A stretch of 64,000 nucleotides of DNA from Symbiodinium kawagutii (GCA_009767595.1 VSDK01025485.1:369756-433755); one strand, 5' to 3'; shown: positions 1 to 11,190, numbered from the stretch's first letter. The notes: generated from the letters alone by a model not told the origin. Program-made: numbers and translations.

Positions 1-1
1 G

Positions 2-1033
2 CCTCAATTTCTCGAATCAGTGCGATTGCTTCGTGAAAGGTTTCCATACAGGAAGTGGAGAATAGGTGAAGGAGAATTCTGCGGCGCTTGGTATCGACAA
101 TCCGAGGATTTTGGAATTCACATGACCATGTCAGCTTTCGCCGACAAGTTGCGTCCAGTGAATATTCCCAAACATGCTCCCCCGGAACAGTTGTTGGAAC
201 CCCATCAAGTGAAGGTTCTCAGGGCTATCAATGGAGGACTCAATTGGCTATCGTCTCAATCAAGACCCGACCTAGCCGCTCAGACTAGTCTTAGCCAACA
301 GTCATTCCCTCAACCAAAGATCAAAGATCTCAGGATGGCCAATCAAGCAGTAAGACGGGCAAAGCAACATCGTAGTATGGGCATTCATTTCTCACCGATA
401 GATCCCAAAGAACTGACCCTTTGTTGTCACTCCGATGCCGCATGGGCAAATGTAGGCCCTCATACCCAGGCAGGGTTTATCATTGGTTTCTGTGAGAATA
501 AACTTCAACTGAATCAGGTAGCTAAGTGGACACCAGCAGCTTGGCGAAGCTACAAGCTTCCACGTGCAGTCAGCAGTACCCTAGCAGCTGAGGCACAGTC
601 CTTGGCCACCGCCACCGGTACAGTTGAGTGGTTGTCTCTCTTGGTCTCCGAACTCATCGATGGTCCGGTTCCCGCTCGAGAGTGTAAACAGACGTTGTTG
701 AGAAGACCGCCCTTGTTCATCACTGATTGCAAGTCCTTGTATGACCATTTGATTTCACCATCTTCTCCTACAGCCATAGAAGACCGTAGGACATCCATAG
801 ATGTGATTATCATTCGAGAGTCTGCCAAGGCAAACGGAGCTTTTGTCCGATGGGTCCCGACGCAACACATGTTAGCCGATGCGTTGACTAAAGACTGCGG
901 CGACCCCACAGACTTGCTGAGAGTGTGCCTTTCCCATGCCGAGTATCACATATCACCAGAATCAGTCGTGTTAGAACGCCAAGCTCTTGCCAGAGAGCGG
1001 AAGAAGCATGCTCATGATGTCGCATCCAGGTAA
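2..1033 (+). CDS. Ty1/copia retrotransposon polyprotein, C-terminal RNase H part (5' partial)
   Basis: The reading frame is open from the left edge, so the integrase and most of the reverse transcriptase lie outside the window. The visible part is the end of the reverse transcriptase followed by RNase H, which degrades the RNA strand of the RNA/DNA hybrid during reverse transcription. Counting from the GTG at 20, the four acidic RNase H residues are present: Asp139 in CHSDAAWAN, Glu191 in STLAAEAQSLA, Asp236 in FITDCKSLYDH and Asp287 in MLADALTK. The last motif is diagnostic for copia elements. The frame ends in a lysine/arginine-rich tail and is intact, so this may be a fairly young copy. 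Family assignment rests on these motifs; intactness of the whole element is unknown. Confidence 0.9.
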   Translation, partial: PQFLESVRLLRERFPYRKWRIGEGEFCGAWYRQSEDFGIHMTMSAFADKLRPVNIPKHAPPEQLLEPHQVKVLRAINGGLNWLSSQSRPDLAAQTSLSQQSFPQPKIKDLRMANQAVRRAKQHRSMGIHFSPIDPKELTLCCHSDAAWANVGPHTQAGFIIGFCENKLQLNQVAKWTPAAWRSYKLPRAVSSTLAAEAQSLATATGTVEWLSLLVSELIDGPVPARECKQTLLRRPPLFITDCKSLYDHLISPSSPTAIEDRRTSIDVIIIRESAKANGAFVRWVPTQHMLADALTKDCGDPTDLLRVCLSHAEYHISPESVVLERQALARERKKHAHDVASR

Positions 1034-1191
1034 ACCATCCTCATCCATCGGATGAGCCTTTTTAGGGTACAACACATAAAGGGGAGTTTATGTGAAGAAA
1101 ATAGTGTCACCAAGTTTTTCACTGCTCGTAGTCTGGCTTAAGGGGTTCGCTTGCCTTCGTCAGTGTGTTTTCGCTTTTCCTTGTGATCAGC

Positions 1192-1755
1192 ATGTCGTCC
1201 GAAGGTCGCAGTGCTAAGCAGCTCATGTTGGAGCTGATGGCTCAGCTTCGTCGGGAAGGTATGGAGCATGAAGAGTTGGCATACACGGTGCGTGAAGCCG
1301 TTGCTGACCTCCCATCTCGAGAGGAGTTCGAGTTGGTCGACGCATCTGGGCTCGGTGTGATGTCAGAAGGTGCTAAACGTCGTTTGTGCGAAGACTTGGG
1401 AGTGGCCTCCACTGATCCACCTCGTGTGATCCGTCAGCCGCCAGTGCAGCCCAATCCATTCAACATGGAGATCCCGAAGGACCGTCTTCCAGAGGGAGTG
1501 CCTACGTTCCTCAAGTGGTCCACCTGTATCATTGAGGCAGGTAAGCTTGAGAAGGAGGGCATCACCTATGGAGACTTCGTCTTGTCTGACAAGAGTCACC
1601 ACCGCAACTATGTCAAGTTTCTGAAGTCCAACGGAACGCAGCTTGTTGACCCTCGCTTGTATCAATTCATCATGGCTCATCAAGAGTTTTGCACTAGCCT
1701 GAAGTCTGGCAAGTGCTATCCTGGATCCAGCATGGTTCGCCATTTTAAAGACTGA
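1192..1755 (+). CDS. second ORF downstream of copia RNase H, function unknown
   Basis: A 187-residue protein from the ATG at 1192; the frame is open slightly further upstream from a GTG at 1165, but the ATG is preferred. It starts 158 bases after the RNase H stop, in the same direction, so it is probably part of the same retroelement. The N-terminal third is helical and charged (SSEGRSAKQLMLELMAQLRR). The C-terminal half has a GKLEKEGITYGDFVLSDKSH stretch followed by DPRLYQFIMAHQEF. I believe similar G-K-x-Y-G-x-V modules occur in dinoflagellate retroelement proteins, but this is memory, not a search result. No catalytic motif is visible. It could also be a captured host fragment. Confidence 0.55.
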   Translation: MSSEGRSAKQLMLELMAQLRREGMEHEELAYTVREAVADLPSREEFELVDASGLGVMSEGAKRRLCEDLGVASTDPPRVIRQPPVQPNPFNMEIPKDRLPEGVPTFLKWSTCIIEAGKLEKEGITYGDFVLSDKSHHRNYVKFLKSNGTQLVDPRLYQFIMAHQEFCTSLKSGKCYPGSSMVRHFKD

Positions 1756-2254
1756 TAGCAGTGTCATTTTCCGACACGTGCTCCAGGTGAACTGTCATCT
1801 TCCAGGGAACTCTGGTTCAAGCGAGATCAAAAGGCAGAGCGCCCTGTGAGTGCCCCTAGGTAGGGGAACCATTCCGCCAGAATTCTAGCTTGTTGGGAGC
1901 CCCTCCATATCTTGTAGTCATGCCAGGTACCTTTGAACTTTGGTGCCATGTTGTACGGGTCCCACAAAGGCTCCGTGCCCGACAGGTTGAGCATATCAAG
2001 GCTGAAGGGCACCAGTGGGGCACCCACGCTTAAACATGCGCTCAAACCGTGCCAAGTATGGGTTACACCACGTTATACCCCCGTAAATACTGGGGGGTCG
2101 CGGAACCTGCTAAAGGAGCTGTTTGTGGCTTATTGAGGTTTATTTAGATTTTACCTGTTTGTGTGGTTTATACCATTTTACACCTCCCATACCATGTTTA
2201 TTTAGTTGTAACATGTTGAAACTTCCAGATCCCATGGTTGATCTACGTTGATGC
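1756..2254. other. non-coding stretch after the retroelement ORFs
   Basis: No convincing coding frame. GC-rich unique sequence runs to about 2115, then AT-rich sequence with short T-runs. It could hold the 3' untranslated region or an LTR of the copia element, but no direct repeat of it occurs elsewhere in the window, so no LTR can be called. Confidence 0.3.
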
Positions 2255-2995
2255 CTGCTGAGGCTTTTCCAAGGCCATTCCTGGGGTCACTTCGCAACCT
2301 TCATCGCCCCAGCTGACGGGCAGCTTCCACCTGGCCGAATAGCTTGTACCACGGTGGATGGTGAAATTACTCCGGAGGCGAAGCCTTTCCGGTCTCTGTA
2401 AAGATGGGGGCCCATCATGGCCCACCCTTGAGAGGCTCGAAGGTCAACCGCAGACCTCTCTACGCTTTGTTCTACAAGTTTTGTGCAGCTTTGGGATGGT
2501 GACATCATTTTGCGCCGCTTCAACAGCAAAGCAAATTGGAGATAGTTGTTTGTACGGGTCATGCACACAAAAGTTGTTCGCTTTCAGCTCAACTCTTTCG
2601 GTGCATTGTTCCTTTGTCCCCGAAAAAGCTGCTTGCTCGTCCCATTTGTGGACTGGAGATGCATGGAGGTCGCCATTACTCACAAATGCCAGTGAAAGCG
2701 TGGCAAAAGAAGGCCATGTACAGAGCAACAGGGCCATATTCCGATTCTGTACAGCTTCGTGTCTCGATTTGACTTCCTGCTCGAACGAAATGCTAGCATT
2801 GTCGACTGGACATACCCCGAAAGCAACGAAGACTCTGTATGGGTTTGTCAAGTCGACATCTTGGGTCTTCGGTGGTTCCCCGAATTGGATCATGGCTGAC
2901 CCTCAAAATGGGTCAGATCCCAACAAAAAGACTACAGACTTAGGAGGTCTTGCAGTACCACCGTGGATAAACCTCGCAATATGTTCGTGGTGATG
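2255..2995 (+). pseudogene. decayed coding region, unrecognised
   Basis: Coding-like peptides appear on the plus strand but in changing frames with stops between them, for example FATFIAPADGQLPPGRIACT near 2290-2350 and SRFDFLLERNASIVDWTYPE near 2760-2820. A 211-codon frame from 2358 is open but has a poor composition. This looks like an old gene or retroelement fragment broken by small indels. No domain was recognised. Confidence 0.3.
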
Positions 2996-3244
2996 CCCGC
3001 GAACTGAGACAGGGGACCGATCCCAAGATCAACTTGTTGGTAGCCCTGGTTGGTCGGCAATCTATACATAGGGCCACGGGGTCATGTCCAGGGATGAACC
3101 AATCATCAAAGGCCATTTTGAACTATCTTTAGCCATTCACTAAGCATCAAATGACCGTCAGCAAACCAGTAATCATCAAACATCAACCATTCGCAAGCCA
3201 TTTGTCAGTACATATCATTAACATCCATTAGCCATCAATGCATG

Positions 3245-3321
3245 CACCATCCAGTTCATGAACCATCCAGTTCATGAACCATCAGTTCATGAACCATCAG
3301 TTCATGAACCATCAGTGCATG
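3245..3321. repeat. 15-16 bp tandem repeat (ACCATC(C)AGTTCATGA), five copies
   Basis: Two 16-base and three 15-base copies stand head to tail. They lie in a longer C/A-type low-complexity stretch (about 3110-3400) that leads up to the exon candidate at 3439. Confidence 0.85.
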
Positions 3322-3438
3322 AACCATTAGCGTCCATGAACCGTTCACCACTAGCCATTAATGGTTGCCAAACATCGAATCATCGAATCATCGCTTAATG
3401 AACCATGGGTGAAGAACTGCTGGAACAGCACGCTGCAG

Positions 3439-3472
3439 ATGCGGACTGGTGCTGATCGCCCTGCTCGCAGGC
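3439..3472 (+). CDS. exon candidate, hydrophobic (possible signal-peptide exon)
   Basis: The first GC-rich island after C/A-type repeats. It follows an AG at 3437-3438 and ends before a consensus GTGAGT at 3473; a second possible donor is at 3503. One frame reads CGLVLIALLAG, a short hydrophobic run as in a signal peptide. In another frame it starts with ATG. The frame cannot be settled from one exon. Confidence 0.3.
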
Positions 3473-3814
3473 GTGAGTGGGCCCTGGGAGCCCCTGAGGG
3501 CGGTGGTTCAACGAACCGCTCTTAGCCACTATCAGTACCATTTCATACCGTTCATAACATCCAATTATGATCGTCTATTCTCAACCATCATTGCTCACCA
3601 CTATCATGACCAGTTGACCGTAATTAACATTATTTATTTACCATTCTAATGCAACCTTCCACATTCCAAAGAGTTGTCTCAAATCATTTTTTATTTGAAC
3701 ATGAATCATGATTAGATCTTTTGATAGTTATTAGCCATCATGAACCATCATTAATTAACCATCATTAACCAAAACTATCGACCATTGTTGGCCACAATCA
3801 CCCATCATAAGCAG

Positions 3815-3886
3815 CACCACGACACCCGGCTCGTTACATCTCATGCTGGGCCAAGCGCGACGCGTCGCACGATGCGTCTCGCGCAG
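3815..3886 (+). CDS. exon candidate, 24 codons
   Basis: A GC-rich island between C/A-type repeats ending in CAG and a GTGGTT donor. The phase-0 frame is open and arginine/serine/alanine-rich (SHAGPSATRRTMRLAQ). A neighbouring frame is also open further downstream, so the exact right end is uncertain. Confidence 0.35.
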
Positions 3887-3959
3887 GTGGTTCCAGGTGT
3901 TGGTTGGAGGCACGCACGGCGCCTGCCATGAGTGGGACAGCTGGCACCACGAAAGTTTT

Positions 3960-4215
3960 GACAGGAAAAATCGGTTGACAAATCATGGAAAAAACATGGA
4001 AAAATCATAGAAAAGCATGGAAAAAAACATGGAAAAGGATGGAGAATTTTGTGGTTTTCCTGTCAAAAAGAGATGGGAGTGGAATGATTTCATGGCAGGG
4101 TTTACCCTGTCAAAAGGATGGTCCCTGGAAATCATCCGAGGGTCCATTGAAGCCGTTTTTGAGAGGAAAAGATATGGGAAAAAACCATCAAACAAATCAT
4201 CAAAGAAGTGATTTT
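3960..4215. other. purine-rich low-complexity stretch (ATGGAAAAA words)
   Basis: The region is dominated by repeated ATGGAAAA and CATGGAAAA words. Short overlapping frames on both strands are consequences of this composition. No gene is supported. Confidence 0.6.
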
Positions 4216-4569
4216 TGTCATAACCAGTGATCCAACATTGAGATACTTTGTTTCCGATTCCATAATCGGAGATCCAGTGATTGGAAACCAACCTTTGCAT
4301 TGTTGTTCCTGGCGGCGAGGCGATTGATTCACAGGTAAGCTGCTTGAGTGGGTACGGGATGAACTTCTGCGGCAACCCCCTTTGGGTGCGGATCCGGCGG
4401 ATCCCGCTTCCAAGGTCCGCCTGTCATAGATCTCTTCAAGGTACTGCTCCAACATAAATTGCAAGGAATCCAAGAAGATTTGTTCTTCATCTTACAGCCA
4501 CAGTTGATCTTAATCGGGTTTTCTTTTGGGTCGTTCTCAGCAACCATGATTTGTAAACAACCACCGGTA

Positions 4570-4960
4570 CTAAGCCATTACTAGCCGAAGTTGCATTGTC
4601 ATCTACAGCAACACCATGTAATCAACAATCAATTCTATGATTGTCAGTAATCTACAACCAGCTAATAATTACAACCGTTTGATTGTAATCTACAACGACT
4701 ATGCGTTGTGAAAAAACGAGTTCGCCTAATTAATCGACAGCTAATGACTAAACCAGCTAATTAATCTACTACCTATTACAACCAGCCTTTGGCTACTAAT
4801 CTACCAACTAAACCAGCTAATTAGAAGGGCTACTTATTAATCTACTAACTATTACTAATTACCAACTATTGCAACCAGCTAATGACTAAACCAGCAATCA
4901 ACACATCTAATAGTACTAAACCAGCTAATGACTAAACCAGCTAATTCATCTACAACCACT
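4570..4960. repeat. C/A-type low-complexity intron end (ACTAAACCAGCTAAT words)
   Basis: Irregular repeats of ACTAAACCAGCTAATGA fill the 400 bases before the exon at 5006. The words after that exon are of the complementary T/G type. This is one of the clearest cases of the exon-centred strand switch described in the findings. Confidence 0.7.
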
Positions 4961-5005
4961 ACTAGCCCTTCGTTTTTTCGCCTTGGCGGTGCTCACCTCT
5001 CCCAG

Positions 5006-5128
5006 CCGTGCGAGGCGGACGCCACGCCCACGACCCGGGCCCAAGTGTTGCGTAGCTCCGCTGCGCGCGCCAGCGCTGCCACTGTGCTGGGGCCGGGGAG
5101 CTCAGGATGGCTGAAAGGTGCTGCGCCT
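5006..5128 (+). CDS. exon candidate, 41 codons, transit-peptide-like
   Basis: A GC-rich island preceded by a pyrimidine-rich tract ending in CCCAG and followed by the donor GTGATGG. The 123-base frame is in phase 0 at both ends and reads PCEADATPTTRAQVLRSSAA then ARASAATVLGPGSS. The enrichment in Ala, Ser, Thr and Arg is like a plastid transit peptide. It lies upstream of the FKBP-like exons, so it may be part of a plastid-targeting leader; that link is inference. Confidence 0.5.
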
Positions 5129-5129
5129 G

Positions 5130-5480
5130 TGATGGTTCAAGAGGGGTTAATGATGGTTGATAGTTTTGGTTAATGATAGTAAATGATGTGAGTTATGATG
5201 GTTTATGATGGTTAATGATGGTTAATGATAGTCAATGATGGCTAATCAACGGTTTATAAATGGCTAATGATGGTTAATGATGGTTAATCAATGATGCCCA
5301 GTCCAATGGTTCATGATGGTTAATGATTGTTGACAATGGCTAATGCATAGTATTCGTGATGAGTAACAAGGGCCATCTATTTATGGTTAATCATGCCTTT
5401 TGATGGTTGGTTACTAATAGGGATTAATTAATGTTTGATAATAATGGCTAATAACCATGTTTGATCATATCTTTTAGTAC
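5130..5480. repeat. T/G-type low-complexity intron start (TTAATGATGG words)
   Basis: Starting directly at the donor of the 5006-5128 exon there are many copies of GGTTAATGATGG and variants. This is the complement of the C/A-type words found before exons. Confidence 0.75.
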
Positions 5481-5556
5481 CCATGTTTGATCATATAGTC
5501 ACGGATCATGGTTCGCAACTGATTTGTGACCGACTGGACCCATGCCCTTCCGGCAG

Positions 5557-5651
5557 AGCCCTAGGCAAGGGGCTGCGGCACTTGTCGCAGCTCCGTCTGT
5601 CGCTCAGGACTTGGGGTCCCGGAGGGCCAAGTGCCGGGGTTAAGGAGCAAG
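5557..5651 (+). CDS. exon candidate
   Basis: A GC-rich island between CGGCAG and the donor GTATGG. One frame is fully open (ALGKGLRHLSQLRLSLRTWG); the phase-0 frame meets a stop near the right end. No domain is recognised. It is the next GC island after 5006-5128 on the same strand. Confidence 0.35.
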
Positions 5652-5769
5652 GTATGGCGAATTGGTGGTTTCGACCTAGCCACTTTGGGGACCCCCAAAG
5701 TTGTGGTTAATAGTTAATAATAGGGGATAACAAGCAACAATAGTAGGGGATATAAGGGATATACCAGCT

Positions 5770-5900
5770 ATAGCTATGGGTCAAGCAGTTAACCAACCAA
5801 CTAGTGGGGGATAATAACCAACAATAACAAGGGAAAACAATGATTAGTGATGGGGAACCAGGGGGACTAAGGGTTTTGACCCACTGCCAAATGGCTCATA
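5770..5900 (+). repeat. family B element (about 125 bp, GGGTCAA...TTGACCC ends)
   Basis: A copy of the dispersed family B. The ends are TATAGCTATGGGTCAA and TTTTGACCCACTGCCA. The interior has the family words GGGAAAACAATG and GGGGAACCAGGGGGACT. A related leader (GGGGATAACAAGCAACAATA) stands just before it at about 5720, as it does at 8025. Confidence 0.8.
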
Positions 5901-5904
5901 TGGG

Positions 5905-7530
5905 ATGATAACTGGGGGTACCCCTATTTTGAGAAGCAGCCCAATATCTAGTGATGATTTCCATGCTTAATAATGGATATAAATTCATGCTGAATGATGA
6001 TTAGTGATAGTGATGGTTTTTCATGTTTTTTCATGGTTCTGAAATTATTGATGAAGATTTCAAGTGTGATTGTGGCTAAGGATTGGTTGAGATAGTTAGG
6101 GTCATGACTACTGATGAGTAATTCTGATTCATTATGGTTGGCAGGGGGGAATAAATGGAAAAATAACCAGCCATAGCCAGCAAGAATGGGCCGATGTACG
6201 GTCACGGGCAGTGTCCATATTAGGGTGTTTCTCGATTACTTGGACACCAACTTCCCTAAGGTTGTAGATGTCAAGATGGGATCAACACGGCTGATGATCG
6301 AGATTGCAAACAAACCACGCAGATGATAATCCACGGTGCTGTTATATTTGCCAACATTTACCTGTAAGCCAAACGAGTGGTTAATAGATACCGTTAATCT
6401 ATTTTGTACTCATATCAAAATTGCCTTAAACAATTTTTTGGGGGACCCTACTTGACCGGTTCTCTTCTCTTTTGCGGATCCCAGCATCTTCGTTCAGCCG
6501 GGGTAATTCGCCCGAAATGGATGTTTTCCCTACTAGGAACCATCCATCCGCCATAATTTCACTAGCTAAGCATCTTTAATACATGACAGGAACAGTCATA
6601 TCATAGAAAAATCATTAGTAATCAGTATAGAAAGCACTGTAGTCATCAGCCTAATCAAACCATTACTAATGGCATGGACCATTTGACTACTACGCACCCA
6701 ACAGTCACCTCAAATTACCCGGAATCACCATAAAAATCACTAGTAATTAGCATAAAATGCATACACATCACCATAAAGATCACCTCGAATAAGTAGTAAT
6801 CACCAAAAAATCACCGTAAAGATCACAAATTACTAGTAATCACTAAAATCACCATACAAATGACCTCAAATTACTAGAAATCACCAAAAAAATCACACAA
6901 AAATCACTAGTAATAGTTTTGATCCTACTGTAGTAATCACCATAAGGATCATTAAAGGATCAGCAAAAGATCTCCCTAAAAGTCATCTAGGATAGATTAG
7001 GACTACTAATGTAATCAGAATGATTCTAATGGTGATTAAGTAATTTGATCATTAGAATCATTCGAATCTGATTAGGTAATCCTTGGGTAATCCCATTATG
7101 ATTAGGTAATCCCATTTTCCAATGATTCTAATGGTGATTAGGTAATCAGATAGATGAGGACCACTGCAGTAATCCGTTGGTACTCAGATGTAATCACCAT
7201 AAAAATCACCATTAGAATCATCTAAATGCATTAAACAAATCACCACTAGAATCTGATAATCCGTTGGCAATAATCATGCTTAACAATTATTAAATATCTA
7301 ATTCATTATTGGTTAATGATGGTCAATAATGGTTAATTGATAATTGATTAACCATAGTGGTCGTTAATAATGGTTGGCAATCAGGCTAATGGTGAACTAC
7401 GTCTACAATTAATGGTTAATCATTAGCCAATGGATTAGCCAATAAAGGCTAATCATTAGCCAACAAAGGCCAATGGTTAATCATTGATTTTTAATTGATT
7501 AAGAATTAATGTTAATCAATGTTAATCATT
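5905..7530. other. no gene seen; low-complexity AT-rich DNA
   Basis: The stretch holds part of a family A end (GGGGTACCCCTATTTTGAGA near 5915) and long irregular repeats of ATCACCATAAAAATCACTAG and TGATTAGGTAATC words. No coding frame of note. Confidence 0.4.
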
Positions 7531-7649
7531 ATATGGCAGTGGGTCAAAACCCTGTACCCCTGGTTCCCCTTTCACTAACCATTGTTTTCCCTATGAAATT
7601 GTTGGTTATTATCCCCTATTATTGGTTGCTTAATATTGACCCATAGCTA
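7531..7649 (-). repeat. family B element, inverted
   Basis: A reverse-orientation copy. It begins ATATGGCAGTGGGTCAAAAC, contains CCCCTGGTTCCCCTTT and ATTGTTTTCCCTA, and ends TATTGACCCATAGCTA. Confidence 0.8.
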
Positions 7650-7851
7650 ATAAAGGCTAATGATTAATCATGGATTGTTAATTGATTCATCATTAATGTT
7701 AATTAATGGTTAATCATTATATAGGTATAGCCATATATAGTTAGTATATCCCTTACTATTGTTGGTTACTATCCCCCATCATTAACCATTAACCAACTAA
7801 TTAACCACCATAGGAATCCGATATAGGTTGGCTAATGGTTGTTAATCCAAG

Positions 7852-7979
7852 TTGATGGGGCCCACCATTCGCTTCAATGACCCCCAGGAGCGCGGTCCAA
7901 AGCGCGATCCCGGGCGCGACGTGGCTCGTTTCGAGGAGCTACCATGGGAGATCAAACGCCATCCAAGATGGCGAGTTGG
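7852..7979 (+). CDS. exon candidate, 42 codons, unrecognised
   Basis: The exon follows AATCCAAG and ends in GTTGG just before GTCAAG, which is the first base pair of the family B element behind it. The frame TTG ATG GGG is open throughout and reads LMGPTIRFNDPQERGPKRDP then DVARFEELPWEIKRHPRW. The mixed charged and aromatic composition looks like real protein. No domain is recognised. Confidence 0.55.
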
Positions 7980-8196
7980 GTCAAGCAGTTAACCAAGCAA
8001 CCAATGGTTAATAGTTAATAATAGGGGATAACAAGCAACAATAGTAGGGGATATAAGGGATATACCAGCTATAGCTATGGGTCAAGCAGTTAACCAAGCA
8101 ATTCTGGGGGGATAAGTTCACCAACAAAACTATAGGGAAAACAATGGTTAATGATGGGGGAACCAGGGGGACTAAGGGTTTGGATCCACAGCCAGA
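7980..8196 (+). repeat. two overlapping family B copies acting as intron start
   Basis: A B-type left end (GGGTCAAGCAGTTAACC) begins at the predicted donor. A second left end is nested about 100 bases on at 8080. A common right end, GGATCCACAGCC, closes both. If spliced as GT...AG this gives an intron made almost entirely of the element. Confidence 0.6.
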
Positions 8197-8771
8197 TAAG
8201 GCATCAAGTTTCCATTTTTTTCGTTTCATCTGAATGATTTTCACAGATCTTTGAAGATACATTTATGCCGTTACCGTGGATTTAATCAATATTGATACCG
8301 TTGATTCTATGCCACGCTCAAGGTAGGCAGTTCTTCACCACAGAAAATTGTTTTGGAGAACAGTGTGTACATGCCTCTATGTTTGATCCTAAGTCACTAT
8401 TGTTATTAATTAGTGGTTAATCATTAATGAACAGAACTATGGTGGTTAGTTACTAACCCCATGATTAACCATTAACCACAGAGAATTGTTTGATCCTAAG
8501 TCACTATCTACTTGTGATCAAGCTGCTGGTGGTCTATCAGCAACTGGACCACTTGGCTTGAAAAAATTTCGTTGAGCGTTGCTCGGTCGTTGCTGGCGGT
8601 GGCGAATCGAGTGGGACGGTCCCACTCGCATAGCTTTGCCCCAGAAAGTGACAACGCGAGCATCTCAATTGATAGGTATACATACAGTATATTCCAATTA
8701 ATATTCACAAATCTACACAATAACCTATTTGATGACCACAAGTCATGGTACCTCGCGCTGGGCTGGATCAG

Positions 8772-8886
8772 GACAACCTGAAGATGACTGAGTTGGCCTC
8801 CGGCCTGAAATATGCCGATGTGTCCGGTGGCCCAGTGGACTGCTGGGGCCTTAAAAAGGAATTGGAAGGCATGTTCCATCCATTCG
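8772..8886 (+). CDS. exon candidate, possible start of an FKBP-like domain
   Basis: The exon starts after GGATCAG and ends before GTAGTTTCTCAAGCC, the 5' end of a family A element. The frame reads DNLKMTELASGLKYADVSGG and then PVDCWGLKKELEGMFHPFG. TELASGLKYADV resembles the strand that opens many FKBP-type prolyl isomerase domains (x-T-x-x-S-G-L-K-Y). The second half does not look like FKBP; a donor at 8835 (GTGGAC) would exclude it. Family link is tentative. Confidence 0.45.
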
Positions 8887-8989
8887 GTAGTTTCTCAAGC
8901 CATAGGGAATCCCAAAAATTGATGGTTATTTAATAGAAATAATGGATAAAGGATGATTTAGGGGCACCCCTATTTTGAGAAACATCCAT
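8886..8989 (+). repeat. family A element (about 105 bp palindromic)
   Basis: Left end GGTAGTTTCTCAAGCCATAG, right end CCCCTATTTTGAGAAACATC. The predicted splice donor of the preceding exon lies at its second base. Confidence 0.75.
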
Positions 8990-9529
8990 TCCAAGGATGA
9001 TTCTCTGATTTTTCTTCCCCTGATGCGGTTCTGGGAATAGGATGGGTCAATATCAACCAACTCAAATCCATGGGTCAATGAGCATCCCAATCATTTGTTC
9101 ATATTTGAGAGAACAGCCCTTCCGGGTAGCCCGAACTGACCAGGCATTCAGCCATCGCAATGAGAAAAGCCAAGGATAACAGGATAACCCTTCACCATCA
9201 TTGAGCCCAATTCTTTGATGGCCATGTTTTCCTATCATTTGAATCATCAGGAACCATCACGATGAATCAACAAGCATTCCCATCTTAATCATTATCATGG
9301 ACAATAATCAATCATGATGTTTAATCATTTTCCAAATGATGACCATAATTCAAGAAGTTGTTGAGCAAAGATGATCATGTTCAATTTATTAGTGGTGAAA
9401 CATTAGTGAATTACTATTCAGTCATCATTATAATGATTGATAATCGTTGTCAAGCATTCTGAAGCCAATAATTCATAATTCGTTCAGGATAATGGTTGAT
9501 GTTTCATTGTTGGCTAGTAAGACATGTGG

Positions 9530-9632
9530 GGTGTTTCTCAAAATAGGGGTACCCGGAAATCATCCCATATGAACTATTCCCAGCAAAAAAACAACCATGT
9601 TTGGGGTACCCCTATTTTCAGAAACCACCATA
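9530..9632 (+). repeat. family A element
   Basis: Left end GTGTTTCTCAAAATAGGGGT, right end GGGTACCCCTATTTTCAGAA. Another, more diverged copy follows at about 9680-9795 (GGCTTCTCAAGTCATAGGGG to CCCCATGGCTTGAGAAAG). Confidence 0.85.
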
Positions 9633-10178
9633 TTAATACCGAATTGATGTTAGCCATAATTTCATTTATAAGTATTAAATGGTGGCTTCTCAAGTCATAG
9701 GGGACCCTCCAGGTATCATCAAGTTTCTGAATCATTTATAATAGCAAACCAACCATAGCTTTGGGGCTCCCCATGGCTTGAGAAAGACCCATATAGTTGG
9801 TATATCCCCCATTTTTGTCGATTATTATCCCCAGCTTTATCAGCCATTGTGATGATAAATCAACCATTTGTTGGCTATTGTTGGTTACAATCCCCTATCA
9901 TCACCCATTATGATGCTGCTCGTTCTCCCCTCTTACAATTAATTAAGCATTATAATAGAGTATAACCCTCCATATACTCACATATACATATATATATACA
10001 TCTTTTATAGCTGGTTATTAACCATATAACCTGGTCATCTATCAACCCTCCATTCTAATGGTGGTCATTAAAAAAAAACATATAAGCTGGTTATCAACCC
10101 TCCATTTATCTTATAGCTCGTTATTAACCCTCCATTCTAATGGTGATTTGACGACATTGGATTCATCCACCTCGGCAG

Positions 10179-10258
10179 GCGCGAGGGTACGGGCCGGAGC
10201 CCCGTGGACGGCACGAAGGCGCCAACGCGGGGTACGGTTGTTGGGGTCACGTCAAGAG
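10179..10258 (+). CDS. exon candidate, FKBP-like segment
   Basis: A GC-rich island after CCACCTCGGCAG and before the donor GTGAATG. C/A-type repeats (TTAACCCTCCATTCTAATGG) lie on its left and T/G-type (TTAATGATGATAAACATG) on its right. One frame reads REGTGRSPVDGTKAPTRGTV then VGVTSR. The EGTG-x-x-P-V-x-G-T order resembles the loop at the start of FKBP domains (V-x-E-G-T-G-x-x-P-x-x-G-x-x-V). The other open frame gives GARVRAGAPWTARRR. The family reading depends on the frame chosen. Confidence 0.45.
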
Positions 10259-10259
10259 G

Positions 10260-11180
10260 TGAATGAATGTTAATGATGATAAACATGTTAATGACATGTT
10301 AATGTTAACAATCATAATTAACAATCATAATGAATGTTAACATTAACATTCATGAGGTTCATTGAGTACAATTATATGAGGTTAATGTTAACAAATATGA
10401 GGTTAATGTTTAACATGTTCATGTTAATCAATGCTCATGAATTGATTTAGCTTGTGATTAAGGTTAACCATGGTAACGATGAGTATTTATGAGCTCAGCA
10501 TGGTTAATTGATGAGTATTTATGAGCTCAGCATTAGCATGGTTAATGATATTTAATGATGCTAAATGATCACGGAAGTCGAAAAAACAACCCACGATTTG
10601 TAGCTGTTTTATCTGCAAAAACTGTGATTTCAAAAACTGTGATTTCCGGCTTCAGGATTAGTTTGCCAGAGGGCAATGATGGTAATCATCAACCATCATT
10701 AGCTGTAATGTTCATGGCTAATGATGGTTGATGACTGTTGATGGCGGTTGATGAACAATCATGGTGGTTCATGATTGTTGGCTGGTTGTGATCATTTGAT
10801 GGTTCATCAATCGTGGTTCATGGGATGGCTAATAGTGGTTGACCACCATGGTTTCATAGTGGCATATAGTGGCAGATGATGGTTGATGATGGTTGATAAC
10901 GATGGTTAAGAGCGGCCACAATGGGTCAAAGGGAGATCAACCATGGCTATATAGTGGCGGCTGATACTGTTCGTTCATGATGGTCGGCCATGGCTGAGTA
11001 ACCAATAGCAATCGGTGCTAGGCGTGGTATTCGTTGAAAAGGTCGGAAATGGGTCATATTTCGAATGGCTGCTGATGAGGGGTTCACAAACAGGAGTTGT
11101 TGGTTGCTTGCCACTGTCGATAGCTGGCTAGTTGGAGGCATGGGAAAGGAAAAGTCTAACCTCGAAGATTCTCCAAAGAT
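10260..11180. repeat. T/G-type low-complexity intron start, then unique AT-rich DNA
   Basis: Repeats of GTTAATGATG and ATGATGGTTGATGA extend from the donor at 10259 to about 10920. No gene is seen to 11180. Confidence 0.6.
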
Positions 11181-11190
11181 CATGTTGGCA

